A program made the position numbers and the translations under genes. This document shows, piece by piece, positions 18,718 through 26,504 of a DNA stretch of 64,000 bases (its first letter is position 1; every line of letters starts with the position of its first letter). The notes below the pieces were generated by a model. The model was not told where the DNA came from and did not search any database. It saw only the letters and a list, made by a program, of their open reading frames with translations. The DNA comes from Duganella margarita (GTDB taxonomy: Bacteria; Pseudomonadota; Gammaproteobacteria; Burkholderiales; Burkholderiaceae_D): positions 310,001-374,000 of the forward strand of contig NZ_WWCS01000005.1 of assembly GCF_009857535.1 (NCBI RefSeq), in the 5' to 3' direction.

Positions 18718-19467
18718 TCAAGGGGAAGTTTCCTGTCCCTGGAAACTGCCGGCGCGCCAGGTCAGCACCAGTGTGTCGCGATGGCCGTGTTGCGCCAGGG
18801 GCTGGATCGGCGTGGATTCATGGATGACAGTGGCGTCATCCAGCAACAACATGGTCCAAGGCGCGGTCATGGTGAAACGCTTGCCGTTCGGGCCGTCGGC
18901 CTCGAATACCCGGGTTTCGCCGCCCTTGATGCCACCGCGGGCGATCAGGATCACGGCGACGAAATCGACGCCGTCGCGGTGCGCGCCTTCCGGCGTGGGC
19001 CGGCCGATGCCGTCGGTGGTGTCGATGCGAAACTGGTGCGCCTCAACATACCATGGCGCGGCGCTGTTTTCCGCCTCGCGCGCCGCGCTGCACAACTGGC
19101 CGATGGCGGTGATCAGCGCCGGCCAGCCCTGCTGCGTGACGGTGGCCGGCAGCACCGGCTCGAACAGGCGGTGCATGCCGCCGTGCAGGGCGTTGTATTC
19201 GAGCGGCTGCCAGTGCGCGCGGTGCGGCGTCTGCGTCAGGTGGCGGCCTTCCTGGATGAAGCAGGAATGGCGGCGCCGCCGATAGCGGCCGCCGTCCTTC
19301 AGATACTGGTCGGTCGCGAGGTCGTTCCAGCTGGGGATCAGCGCGTCCAGCGCGGCCAGCGGCAGGCCGGCCAGCGTGGCCACGTCTTGCGGTTGCAGCA
19401 GCGCGTAGCCGTCCCGGCGCAGGGCCGTCACGGTGTCGGCCAGCGGCGTGTAGAGTGGTGTCGTCAT
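18718..19467 (-). CDS. 2OG-Fe(II) dioxygenase
   Basis: A 249-residue protein of the bacterial 2OG-Fe dioxygenase group whose known members hydroxylate free amino acids. Iron ligands are read as His163 and Asp165 (PEGAHRDGVDF) and His216 (DDATVIHESTP), with GGETRVFEADGP between. The actual substrate is not known. The start MTTPLYTPL lies 5 bases after the OhrR-like gene stop, so the two are one operon; the longer frame upstream is out-of-frame shadow of that gene. Confidence 0.85.
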   Translation of the reverse strand: MTTPLYTPLADTVTALRRDGYALLQPQDVATLAGLPLAALDALIPSWNDLATDQYLKDGGRYRRRRHSCFIQEGRHLTQTPHRAHWQPLEYNALHGGMHRLFEPVLPATVTQQGWPALITAIGQLCSAAREAENSAAPWYVEAHQFRIDTTDGIGRPTPEGAHRDGVDFVAVILIARGGIKGGETRVFEADGPNGKRFTMTAPWTMLLLDDATVIHESTPIQPLAQHGHRDTLVLTWRAGSFQGQETSP

Positions 19468-19472
19468 CGTGT

Positions 19473-19931
19473 TTAGCTGGCGGAGGTCATCAGGCTGGCG
19501 CGCAGTTCGTCCAGTTGCTGCTTCATGCCGACCACCTGGTCCAGCGTGCATTGCGTGGCTTGCAGAATGGACGGCGGCAGCTTGGCCGCTTCGTGGCGCA
19601 GCGCGTCGCCGTGCGGCGTGAGCTTGATGATGACCTGGCGCTCGTCGCTGGCGGCGCGGTTGCGGGTGATCAGTTCCGCCGCTTCCATGCGCTTGAGCAG
19701 GGGCGTCAGCGTGGCCGAGTCGAGGAACAGCCGTTCGCCGACCTCCGACACGGTCAGTTCGTTTTTCTCCCACAACACCATCATCACGAGGTATTGGGAG
19801 TAGGTCAGGCCCAGGCCGCGCAGCAGCTTGCGGTACAGCTTGCTCATTGCCAGCGAGGTGGAATAGAGCGCGAAGCACAGTTGCTGATCAAGCTGCGGGA
19901 CGCCGAAGGTGGGGGTAGTTTGCGTATCCAT
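19473..19931 (-). CDS. OhrR-like MarR-family peroxide-sensing repressor
   Basis: A 152-residue winged-helix regulator that looks like OhrR rather than a general MarR protein. The N-terminal sensing cysteine is present (Cys19 in [18 protein letters not shown]), followed by [34 protein letters not shown] and the wing [12 protein letters not shown]. OhrR proteins leave DNA when this cysteine is oxidised by organic peroxide. The expected partner, the ohr peroxidase gene, is absent; a 2OG dioxygenase takes its place. The promoter just upstream holds a palindrome, suggesting autoregulation. Confidence 0.88.
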   Translation of the reverse strand: MDTQTTPTFGVPQLDQQLCFALYSTSLAMSKLYRKLLRGLGLTYSQYLVMMVLWEKNELTVSEVGERLFLDSATLTPLLKRMEAAELITRNRAASDERQVIIKLTPHGDALRHEAAKLPPSILQATQCTLDQVVGMKQQLDELRASLMTSAS

Positions 19932-19937
19932 CTTCCC

Positions 19938-19966
19938 AGTATAGGTAGTGCACTATCCAATTGCAA
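19938..19966 (-). promoter_or_regulatory. Promoter with OhrR-type operator in the spacer
   Basis: On the - strand, -35 TTGCAA (19961-19966) and -10 TATACT (19938-19943) are separated by exactly 17 bases. The spacer holds the perfect palindrome TAGTGCACTA (19946-19955). A repressor bound there would block polymerase. The expected transcription start falls on or within a base or two of the ATG at 19931, so the message would be leaderless. Confidence 0.8.
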
Positions 19967-20047
19967 GCTCGCCGGGGAAAAATAGTTTTGGCCGGTAAAT
20001 CCGCTCGGTTATGATGATGGTAAGAATACTCGCGGGAGCAGCGGCGC

Positions 20048-21133
20048 ATGAATGTCAAAAAGGCCATCGTACTGATAGTCGATGAAGCGACGGACAACCT
20101 GATCCAGATGAACGGCATGCTGGAGGATCAGTACGAAGTCCGGCTGGCCAACAGCGGCCGCGCGGCGCTGGACATCATGCAGCACGTGCCGCGCCCGCAC
20201 CTGGTGGTGGTGGACGCCGACCTGCCGGGCGTGGACGGTTACAGCGTCTGCCAGCAGTTGAAGTCCAGCCCCGACACCGCCGATATCCCGGTCATTTTCC
20301 TGCAACGCGCCCCGGACGAGCAGCGCGCGCTGGACGCCTGCGCGGCCGACGTGGTGCCCAAGCCGGTGCAGGGCGGCGTGCTGCGCGCGCGGGTCGACAC
20401 CCATCTGCAGCTGCGTCACGCGCGCGAGCTGCTCAAGCAGCAGCGCAACCTGCTGGAACACGTGGTGGAAGAGGTGACGGCGGAGCTGAGCCAGATGCTC
20501 GACGCGATGATCTGGGCGCTGGCGTCGCTGGCCGAAACGCGCGAGTACGAAACCGCCAACCACCTGCGGCGCGTGCAGCACTACATTGTGGCGCTGGCGC
20601 GCCAGTTGCGGCACCACAAGCGCTTCGAGGAAGAACTGAGCGAGGCCAATATCAAGGCGCTGTTCAAGGCCGCGCCGCTGCACGACATCGGCAAGGTGTC
20701 GATCCCGGACGCCATCCTGCTCAAGCCGGACCGCCTGACCGACGCCGAATTCGAGGTGATGAAAAAGCACACGGTGTACGGCCGCGACGCCATCGCCAAC
20801 GTCGAGAACACGCTGGGCTACACCAACACCTTCCTGCGCTACGCGCGCGAGATCGCCTATTCGCACCAGGAGAAGTTTGACGGTTCCGGCTATCCGCAAG
20901 GGCTGGCCGGCGAGGCGATCCCGATGGCGGCGCGCCTGATGGCGGTGGCCGACGTGTACGACGCGCTGATTTCCAAGCGCGTCTACAAGCCGGCCTTCAC
21001 CCACGAAACCGCCATGGAGATGATACGGCAGGGAAGCGGCGAGCATTTCGACCCGGACGTGGTCGACGCCATGCTGACGGCGGAGGAGGAATTCATGGCC
21101 ATCGCCAACCGCTACAGTGACGCCGCCGGCTAG
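20048..21133 (+). CDS. Response regulator with HD-GYP c-di-GMP phosphodiesterase domain
   Basis: A 361-residue protein: receiver domain at residues 6-120 (acceptor Asp56 in VVVDADLPGVDGYSV, Lys105), a short helix linker, and an HD-GYP domain at about 150-350. Catalytic marks are intact: HDIGK (His212, Asp213), KKHTVYG, HQEKFDGSGYP with GYP at 281-283, and ADVYDAL. HD-GYP proteins hydrolyse c-di-GMP. It is followed after 3 bases by a CHASE histidine kinase gene, a natural partner. Confidence 0.93.
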   Translation: MNVKKAIVLIVDEATDNLIQMNGMLEDQYEVRLANSGRAALDIMQHVPRPHLVVVDADLPGVDGYSVCQQLKSSPDTADIPVIFLQRAPDEQRALDACAADVVPKPVQGGVLRARVDTHLQLRHARELLKQQRNLLEHVVEEVTAELSQMLDAMIWALASLAETREYETANHLRRVQHYIVALARQLRHHKRFEEELSEANIKALFKAAPLHDIGKVSIPDAILLKPDRLTDAEFEVMKKHTVYGRDAIANVENTLGYTNTFLRYAREIAYSHQEKFDGSGYPQGLAGEAIPMAARLMAVADVYDALISKRVYKPAFTHETAMEMIRQGSGEHFDPDVVDAMLTAEEEFMAIANRYSDAAG

Positions 21134-21136
21134 ATC

Positions 21137-23077
21137 ATGCGCGGGCGCGGCTACCTGGCTTTCTTCGTCGGGATCTGCCTGACAGCCTGGACCTGCTATT
21201 TTGTGATTCAGGAGCAGCAGAAGCAGCAGGTGCAGGATGGCTTCCAGCGCGACACCGAGAAAGTGGCGCGCGACATGCAGAACCGCCTGCAAATCTATTT
21301 CGACACACTGCACAGCATGAAGGGTGTGTATGCAGTCAACGACACCATCGACCGCCAGCGCTTCCACCGCTTCGTCAATGAGCTGAAGGTCGACCAGCGC
21401 TATCCCGGCTATCAGGCCTTGCAGTTCGTGCGCGTGGTGCCGGAGGCCGAGCTGCGGGCGTTCGTGGAGCGCGTAAAGCGCGACACCGCGCTGGCGCCGC
21501 AAGGCTATCCGCAATTTCATGTGCACCCGGCCACGCGCCGCCCGCTGCACTACATCATTGAATACACCGAACCGCTGAAGGGTAACGAGAACGCCTTTGG
21601 CCTTGACCTGGCGGCGCTGGCGCCGCACCTGAAGGCGCTGGAACTGGGACGCGACAGCGGCGACATCGTCGCCACCGAACGCATCACGCTGGTGCAGGAC
21701 GCCAGCGGCGAACCGGGCTTCGTGGCGCGCGCGCCGGTGTACCGCAACGGCCTGCCGCTGGAGACTACGGCGCAGCGGCGCGAGGCGCTGCAAGGCTTTG
21801 TGGCGATTGTGTTCCGCGTCAATGCACTGATGCGCGAGGTGCTCGATCCGGCGCTGCTCGAGCATCTGCATGTGCGCATCGAAGACGGCGGCTTCCAGCA
21901 AGGGAAGCCGCCGGCGCCCGGCGTCGACACGCTGCTGTACGACAGCGATGGCAGGGTCGAGACGCACCAGGAGCGCGGCGAGAATGTGCCTGGCCTGACG
22001 GCGCAGACCGTGCTGCCGGTGGCACAGCGCCACTGGATCGTGCAGTTTGAAGGCCGCGCCGGCGCGCGTTACGGCCGCTCGCAACTGCCGGTGGTGCTGA
22101 TCGGCATGGCGGGGGTGATCATCAGCGCGCTGATCGCCGCGCTGATGGTGGTCAACCGGCGCGAGACCGATGCGCGGCACGGCATGGAATTCAGCCTGAA
22201 GGAACTGGAGCTGCAAAAGCACAATGCCGAACAGGCGCGCAACAACCTGGCGCGGGTGGTGGCAACGCTGAAGCAGGCGCAGACCAATCTGCAGACTTCG
22301 GAGAAGATGGCGTCGCTGGGGGCGCTGGTAGCGGGCGTGGCGCACGAACTGAATACGCCGATCGGCAACAGCCTGCTGACCGCCACCGCGCTGGCCGACA
22401 TGGTGCGCGACTTCGAGCGCCGCCTGCAGGAGGCCGGCGGCCTGAAACGATCGGCGCTGGAAGCGCATTTGGCCGATGCCCGCAAAGCCTGCGACATCAT
22501 GGCGCATTCGCTGACGCGGGCGGCGGACCTGATCACTTCTTTCAAACAGGTGGCGGTGGACCAGGCCAGCGGCCAGCGCCGCCGCTTCCGGCTCGACGAG
22601 GTGCTGCACGACACGCTGGCCACCTACGCGGCGCAGTTGCGGCGCGCCTGCTGCACGGTGACGGTGGACGTGCCGGCCGATCTGGTGTTCGATTCCTATC
22701 CCGGCAGCTTGAGCCAGGTGCTGAGTAACTTAATTGGCAACGCGCTGCTGCACGGCTTCGATGGCCGCGACAGCGGCGTGCTGGCGATCAGCGCGCGGCG
22801 CGAGGGAGGCGACCTGGTGATGCTGCAAATGAAGGACAACGGCATCGGCATGACCGACGTGGTGCTGCACAAGATTTTCGATCCCTTCTTTACCACCAAG
22901 ATGGGGCAGGGCGGTTCGGGGCTGGGGATGAATATCGTTTATAACATTGTGACCGGCGTGCTGAAAGGGACCATCCGCGTGGAGTCGGTGCCAGCCGGCG
23001 GCACCAGCGTGCTGCTGGTGCTGCCGCTGACGCCGGCGCCGGCGTCGGCGCCGGAACAGGAGACGGTTCAGGCGTAG
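21137..23077 (+). CDS. CHASE-domain sensor histidine kinase
   Basis: A 646-residue inner-membrane kinase. A first membrane span (residues about 4-22) and a second (about 316-340, VVLIGMAGVIISALIAALMV) flank a periplasmic CHASE domain (FDTLHSMKGVYAVN, YPGYQALQFVRVVP, LHYIIEYTEPLKGNENAFGL). The phospho-acceptor is His403 in VAGVAHELNTPIGN, a form seen in kinases lacking a classic HisKA sequence. The HATPase domain carries NLIGNALLHG, DNGIGM and GGSGLGMNIVYNIV. It probably phosphorylates the HD-GYP regulator directly upstream, coupling an outside small-molecule signal to c-di-GMP breakdown. Confidence 0.92.
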   Translation: MRGRGYLAFFVGICLTAWTCYFVIQEQQKQQVQDGFQRDTEKVARDMQNRLQIYFDTLHSMKGVYAVNDTIDRQRFHRFVNELKVDQRYPGYQALQFVRVVPEAELRAFVERVKRDTALAPQGYPQFHVHPATRRPLHYIIEYTEPLKGNENAFGLDLAALAPHLKALELGRDSGDIVATERITLVQDASGEPGFVARAPVYRNGLPLETTAQRREALQGFVAIVFRVNALMREVLDPALLEHLHVRIEDGGFQQGKPPAPGVDTLLYDSDGRVETHQERGENVPGLTAQTVLPVAQRHWIVQFEGRAGARYGRSQLPVVLIGMAGVIISALIAALMVVNRRETDARHGMEFSLKELELQKHNAEQARNNLARVVATLKQAQTNLQTSEKMASLGALVAGVAHELNTPIGNSLLTATALADMVRDFERRLQEAGGLKRSALEAHLADARKACDIMAHSLTRAADLITSFKQVAVDQASGQRRRFRLDEVLHDTLATYAAQLRRACCTVTVDVPADLVFDSYPGSLSQVLSNLIGNALLHGFDGRDSGVLAISARREGGDLVMLQMKDNGIGMTDVVLHKIFDPFFTTKMGQGGSGLGMNIVYNIVTGVLKGTIRVESVPAGGTSVLLVLPLTPAPASAPEQETVQA

Positions 23078-23883
23078 CGCTGGCGCAGCAGCTGCAGCAT
23101 CGCCACGTTCAGTTCCCACGCGTTCGACACTTCCTTCTGCGTGTAGGGCAGGGTTTGCGTGTACGGCGCCGGGCCGAATTCCGGCGTCAGCGTCATGCGC
23201 GATGCGCCGGCGGCGCGGCGCAAGCGTATCACTTCATCCCACCACGACAGGTGCGCTTCCAGAGCGGCCTGCGATTCCGGCGCGCGGAAGTCGGCCACTT
23301 GCGGGCCTTGCGGGTGGCCGACGCGGGCGTGGATGTGGCGCACGTGCGGCAGGGTTTTGGCCAGCGTCTCCGGCTGGTCCTCCAGCAGCGATTCGCAGGC
23401 GCAGCACCAGTGCGACAGGTCGGCTGTCAGTTGCAGCTCCGGCATCTGCTCAAGGTAAGGCAGCAGCAGCATCGGGTGGCCGCTGAAACGGCTGCGGTGG
23501 ATCTCGTGGACAATCGGCACGCCGTGCTGGCGCGCGATGCCGGCGGCGAGGTCCAGCAGTTCGCGGTTCTGCTGCGGCGTGAAGTAATCCTTGCCGGTGT
23601 GCGAATTGACGTGCAGCGGCCTGGCGGCGCAGGCGTTGTGCAGCAGTTCGGCCAACGCTTGCTTGTGCGGCGCGAAGGTCGGGTGGAACACCGTCTCCCA
23701 TTGGGCGACGATCAGGCCCAGGCCCGCGTCGGCGATCTGGCGCGTCCAGTCATCGCGCTCGGCGGCGTCGAGCGGCAGCGACATCTCGATGCCGTCGAAA
23801 CCGGCGGCTTTCACGCGCTCGATGAACACCGGCGCCGGCAGCTCGTTATTGCCCCACTGGGCGGCGAAAATTTGAATGTGCAT
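23068..23883 (-). CDS. Sugar phosphate isomerase/epimerase family protein
   Basis: A 271-residue TIM-barrel protein of the xylose-isomerase-like/IolE group. It opens with IQIFAAQWG, then GFDGIEMSLPL, HVNSHTGKDYFTP, IVHEIHRSRFSGHP, LTADLSHWCC and HIHARVGHPQGPQV, which carry the metal-binding Glu, Asp and His residues expected for the fold. Substrate unknown; neighbours suggest catabolism of a sugar, polyol or sugar acid. The start has no clear ribosome-binding site. It lies downstream of the PhyH gene with a REP-like element between, and overlaps the kinase gene end by 10 bases. Confidence 0.87.
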   Translation of the reverse strand: MHIQIFAAQWGNNELPAPVFIERVKAAGFDGIEMSLPLDAAERDDWTRQIADAGLGLIVAQWETVFHPTFAPHKQALAELLHNACAARPLHVNSHTGKDYFTPQQNRELLDLAAGIARQHGVPIVHEIHRSRFSGHPMLLLPYLEQMPELQLTADLSHWCCACESLLEDQPETLAKTLPHVRHIHARVGHPQGPQVADFRAPESQAALEAHLSWWDEVIRLRRAAGASRMTLTPEFGPAPYTQTLPYTQKEVSNAWELNVAMLQLLRQRYA

Positions 23884-23890
23884 AGTCAGT

Positions 23891-23970
23891 CGTCATTGCC
23901 GCGCACGCGGCAATCCATGGGACGCGTGCGCGGATGCTTAGTATGGGTTCCCGCCTGCGCGGGAACGACG
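23891..23970. repeat. REP-like double stem-loop, copy 1
   Basis: An 80-base element with ends CGTCATTGCCGC and GCGGGAACGACG, holding two short GC stems. A related copy lies at 52659-52741. It abuts the stop codon of the PhyH gene directly. Spurious peptides of the SFPRRREP / RGND kind arise from such elements in many proteobacterial genomes. Confidence 0.85.
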
Positions 23971-24810
23971 TTAGATGAAGCCCCGCGCCGGCAGCTTGTC
24001 GTCGCGCTGGATCCAGTTTTGCGGCGAGTAGCGGGTGGCGCCGTCGGTGACGTGCAGCGTATAGGCGTGGCGCGACACCGCCGAACGATTCGGCGCGCTG
24101 TAGTGCGGCAGCAGGCCGTGGAAGCACACCAGGCTACCGGCCTTGCATTCCAGCGGCACGGCGGTGCTGTTGTCCGGCCAGCCCATGTCGCTGAGCTTTT
24201 CCATGCCCACGTCGTCGCCGTTGCGCAGGAAGCGTTCGCGCATCGGGCCGCGATGGCCGCCTGGTTCGGCCCACATGCAGCCGTTGTCCAGCGTGGCGTC
24301 CTCCAGCGCGAACCAGAAGGTGGTGACGCTGACCGGGTCGGTGTCGAAGTAGGTGGCGTCCTGGTGCCAGCGCACTTCGCCGCCGATGCCGGGCTGCTTG
24401 AAAATGTACATCGACTGCCAGACCTTGGGATCGGACAGACCGAGTTCGCGCGCCAGTTCTTCCAGGCGGGCGTCGGCGGTGAAGGCGCGGAAGGTTGGAT
24501 CGAGATCGTGCATGGCGTGGCCGATCTTGTTGATCGACAGTTCCTTGGCCTGTTTCAGCTGGCCGTCGGCGCCGAAGGCTTCTTCTTCAAAGAAGCAGCG
24601 CACGGTGTTGTCGGAGCCGAGGAAGTAATCGTCGGTGGTCTTTTCCTGCTCGATGGTGCTGAAGATGCCGGATTGGGCGGCCGGATCAAAATCGTTGACA
24701 ATCTGCGCCGCGCGGGCGCGCAGCTTTGCGATCTCCCCGGCGCTCTTGAAAGCGGGGATGACGATGAAGCCATCGCGTTGATATTGTTGTTTTTGTGACT
24801 CTGTCAGCAT
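23971..24810 (-). CDS. Phytanoyl-CoA dioxygenase (PhyH) family protein
   Basis: A 279-residue Fe(II)/2-oxoglutarate dioxygenase. Iron ligands are read as His149 and Asp151 (RWHQDATYFDTDP) and His236 (LPHYSAPNRS), with Arg247 for 2-oxoglutarate. Bacterial members hydroxylate varied small molecules, so no substrate is named. The start MLTESQ is preferred over the ATG 12 bases earlier, because GGAG sits 6 bases before it. A strong promoter and an inverted repeat lie upstream, and the gene is divergent from a LysR regulator. It is followed by the sugar isomerase, and the two probably act in one catabolic route. Confidence 0.88.
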   Translation of the reverse strand: MLTESQKQQYQRDGFIVIPAFKSAGEIAKLRARAAQIVNDFDPAAQSGIFSTIEQEKTTDDYFLGSDNTVRCFFEEEAFGADGQLKQAKELSINKIGHAMHDLDPTFRAFTADARLEELARELGLSDPKVWQSMYIFKQPGIGGEVRWHQDATYFDTDPVSVTTFWFALEDATLDNGCMWAEPGGHRGPMRERFLRNGDDVGMEKLSDMGWPDNSTAVPLECKAGSLVCFHGLLPHYSAPNRSAVSRHAYTLHVTDGATRYSPQNWIQRDDKLPARGFI

Positions 24811-24844
24811 GTCTGGCTCCATGGCGGGATATTTGATCCATCGT

Positions 24845-24873
24845 ATTTTACGGACATGGCCGGGCCATCACAA
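24845..24873 (-). promoter_or_regulatory. Promoter of the PhyH-isomerase unit
   Basis: On the - strand, -35 TTGTGA (24868-24873), 17-base spacer, -10 TAAAAT (24845-24850). The predicted start is near 24838, 28 bases before the ATG at 24810. Confidence 0.7.
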
Positions 24874-24891
24874 TCGGCAAAAGGTTGACAC

Positions 24892-24914
24892 ATTGTCGCC
24901 AAAGTGGAGACAAT
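24892..24914. promoter_or_regulatory. Candidate LysR recognition site
   Basis: A perfect inverted repeat ATTGTC-N11-GACAAT, the T-N11-A layout used by LysR-type regulators. Its centre (24903) is about 65 bases upstream of the predicted PhyH transcription start, the classic position for such a site, and it lies just before the regulator's own start codon. Confidence 0.75.
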
Positions 24915-24920
24915 CAAGGC

Positions 24921-25862
24921 ATGGACCAATTACGGGCGATGGAAATATTTGTCGAGGTGGCGAGGCTGCGCAGCTTCAGCGAGGCCGGCCGCCGCCTGGG
25001 CCTGACGCGCGCCATGGTCAGCAAGCACATCCTGCAACTGGAAGAGAAGCTGGGCGCGCGACTGCTGCATCGCTCCACGCGGGAAGTCAGCCTGACCGAC
25101 GTCGGCCAGGCCTATCTGACGCCGTGCATGGCGACGGTGGCGCAGGCGCAGGAAGCGGCGCGGGTGGTGGCGCAGCAGGCCGGCGACGAGCTGGCCGGGC
25201 CGCTGCGAATCCAGGCGCCGTCGAGTTTCGGCAGCGAGTGGCTGGCCGGCGCGTTGGCGCGTTTCGCGCTGCTGCATCCGATGCTGGAGCCGATGCTGTT
25301 CGTCGACGATGCGCTGCTGGATCCGATCGAACATGGCTTCGACCTGACGATACGGGTGGGCGGCATACCGGACGTGCATGCGCTGGCCATGCGGCCGCTG
25401 GCGCCGTGCCGCGGCGTGCTGTGCGCGTCGCCGTCGTATCTGGCGCGGCATGGCATGCCGGTCACACCGCAGGAGTTGCAGCAGCACCGCTGCCTGCACT
25501 TCAGTCATCTGACCGACGGCACCCAATGGCATTTCACGCGCGGCGACCAACAGCAATCGGTGCGCGTCGCCGCCAGCTTCACGGCCAACAACGGGCTGGT
25601 GCTGCAACAGGCCGCGCAGCAGGGGCTGGGCATCGTCTACAACACGACGTTCCTGGCCTGGCGCAGCCTGATGGAAGGCACGCTGGTGCCGGTGCTGAGC
25701 GACTGGGAACTGCCGCTGAATCACCTGAGCGCGCTGTATCCCGCCAGCCGCCAGCCATCGCCCAAAGTGCGCGCGCTGATCGACTTCCTGGTCGCCGAAT
25801 ATCATCCCGTGCCGCCGTGGGACCGCGAACTGCAAGCCTCCGGTATATTGCCCGACTTTTAG
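24921..25862 (+). CDS. LysR-family transcriptional regulator
   Basis: A 313-residue regulator. The winged-helix domain (residues 1-60) reads MDQLRAMEIFVEVARLRSFS, then RAMVSKHILQLEEKLGARLLHRSTR. The effector domain follows (LRIQAPSSFGSEWLAGAL, GFDLTIRVGGIPD, NNGLVLQQAAQQGLGIVY) and resembles the CrgA/DsdC-like subgroup. Start MDQLRAMEIF is the family start; the longer frame adds 12 residues over the inverted repeat. It is divergent from PhyH and probably controls it. Confidence 0.92.
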   Translation: MDQLRAMEIFVEVARLRSFSEAGRRLGLTRAMVSKHILQLEEKLGARLLHRSTREVSLTDVGQAYLTPCMATVAQAQEAARVVAQQAGDELAGPLRIQAPSSFGSEWLAGALARFALLHPMLEPMLFVDDALLDPIEHGFDLTIRVGGIPDVHALAMRPLAPCRGVLCASPSYLARHGMPVTPQELQQHRCLHFSHLTDGTQWHFTRGDQQQSVRVAASFTANNGLVLQQAAQQGLGIVYNTTFLAWRSLMEGTLVPVLSDWELPLNHLSALYPASRQPSPKVRALIDFLVAEYHPVPPWDRELQASGILPDF

Positions 25863-25895
25863 GTTTCGCTCCCATCTTGAAAAGGTATCGTGATT

Positions 25896-26453
25896 ATGAG
25901 CTTTGAAGAGGACTCCGAACTGACCCCGCTCACTGACGCCCAACTGGAGGGGTTACGCAGGCTCACGATTGAACGGGCACCGGAAGAACTGGCCGCAGTG
26001 GAAAGGGCGGCGACGGATCTGGACTTGTTTTACGCATTGCCTCATGCCGCCATGGGTGCGTGGCATCTCGGCAAAATCGAGCTTGCCATCAGCCTTGCGG
26101 AAAAAGCGCTTGCTGTTGCGCCTAACTTTAAGGACGACTGGAACTATGGGAATGCGCTGCACTTCGGCCATACTGCCCTTGGACTATGCGCGCTGCACAA
26201 CGGCCAACCCGAGCAGGCGTTGAATCGGCTTCACCAGGCGGGCACTACGCCTGGTTCGCCGCAACTGAATTCGTTCGGTCCGTCGATGCAGCTCGCCAAG
26301 GCCTTGGCTAAGCAAGGCGAGTTTAGCGCCGTCATCGCCTACCTGGAACAATGCCGCGTCTTTTGGAAGAGAGGCGATGTATGGCTGGCTTTATGGAAGA
26401 AGAAGCTGTTGGCCGGCGAGGTGCCAAATTTCTTCTTCTCCGCATACCGCTGA
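25896..26453 (+). CDS. Hypothetical protein with TPR-like helices
   Basis: A 185-residue protein with no signal peptide or membrane span. The middle reads as helical repeats (AAMGAWHLGKIELAISLAEKA then GHTALGLCALHNGQPEQALN, and LAKALAKQGEFSAVIAYLEQC), which suggests a short tetratricopeptide fold. I cannot name a family. Codon choice is less GC-biased than in neighbours (for example gggttacgcaggctc), hinting at separate origin. The ATG at 25896 has AAAGG about 11 bases upstream; a GTG at 25890 is the alternative. It starts 33 bases after the LysR gene and could share its transcript. Confidence 0.7.
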   Translation: MSFEEDSELTPLTDAQLEGLRRLTIERAPEELAAVERAATDLDLFYALPHAAMGAWHLGKIELAISLAEKALAVAPNFKDDWNYGNALHFGHTALGLCALHNGQPEQALNRLHQAGTTPGSPQLNSFGPSMQLAKALAKQGEFSAVIAYLEQCRVFWKRGDVWLALWKKKLLAGEVPNFFFSAYR

Positions 26454-26504
26454 GACGGTCCTGACGCCGGCGGGCTAATGTCCGTCAAGCTTTTTAAGCG
26501 TCTG

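Noticed and set aside
20009..22609. An 866-codon - strand frame opposite the HD-GYP and CHASE kinase genes
   Set aside because: It spans two confident genes and their junction in antisense; composition is His/Gln/Arg-rich.
23846..24127. Short frames encoding SFPRRREP-type peptides over the REP-like elements
   Set aside because: These peptides are the known translation artefact of such stem-loops and have no independent start or context.
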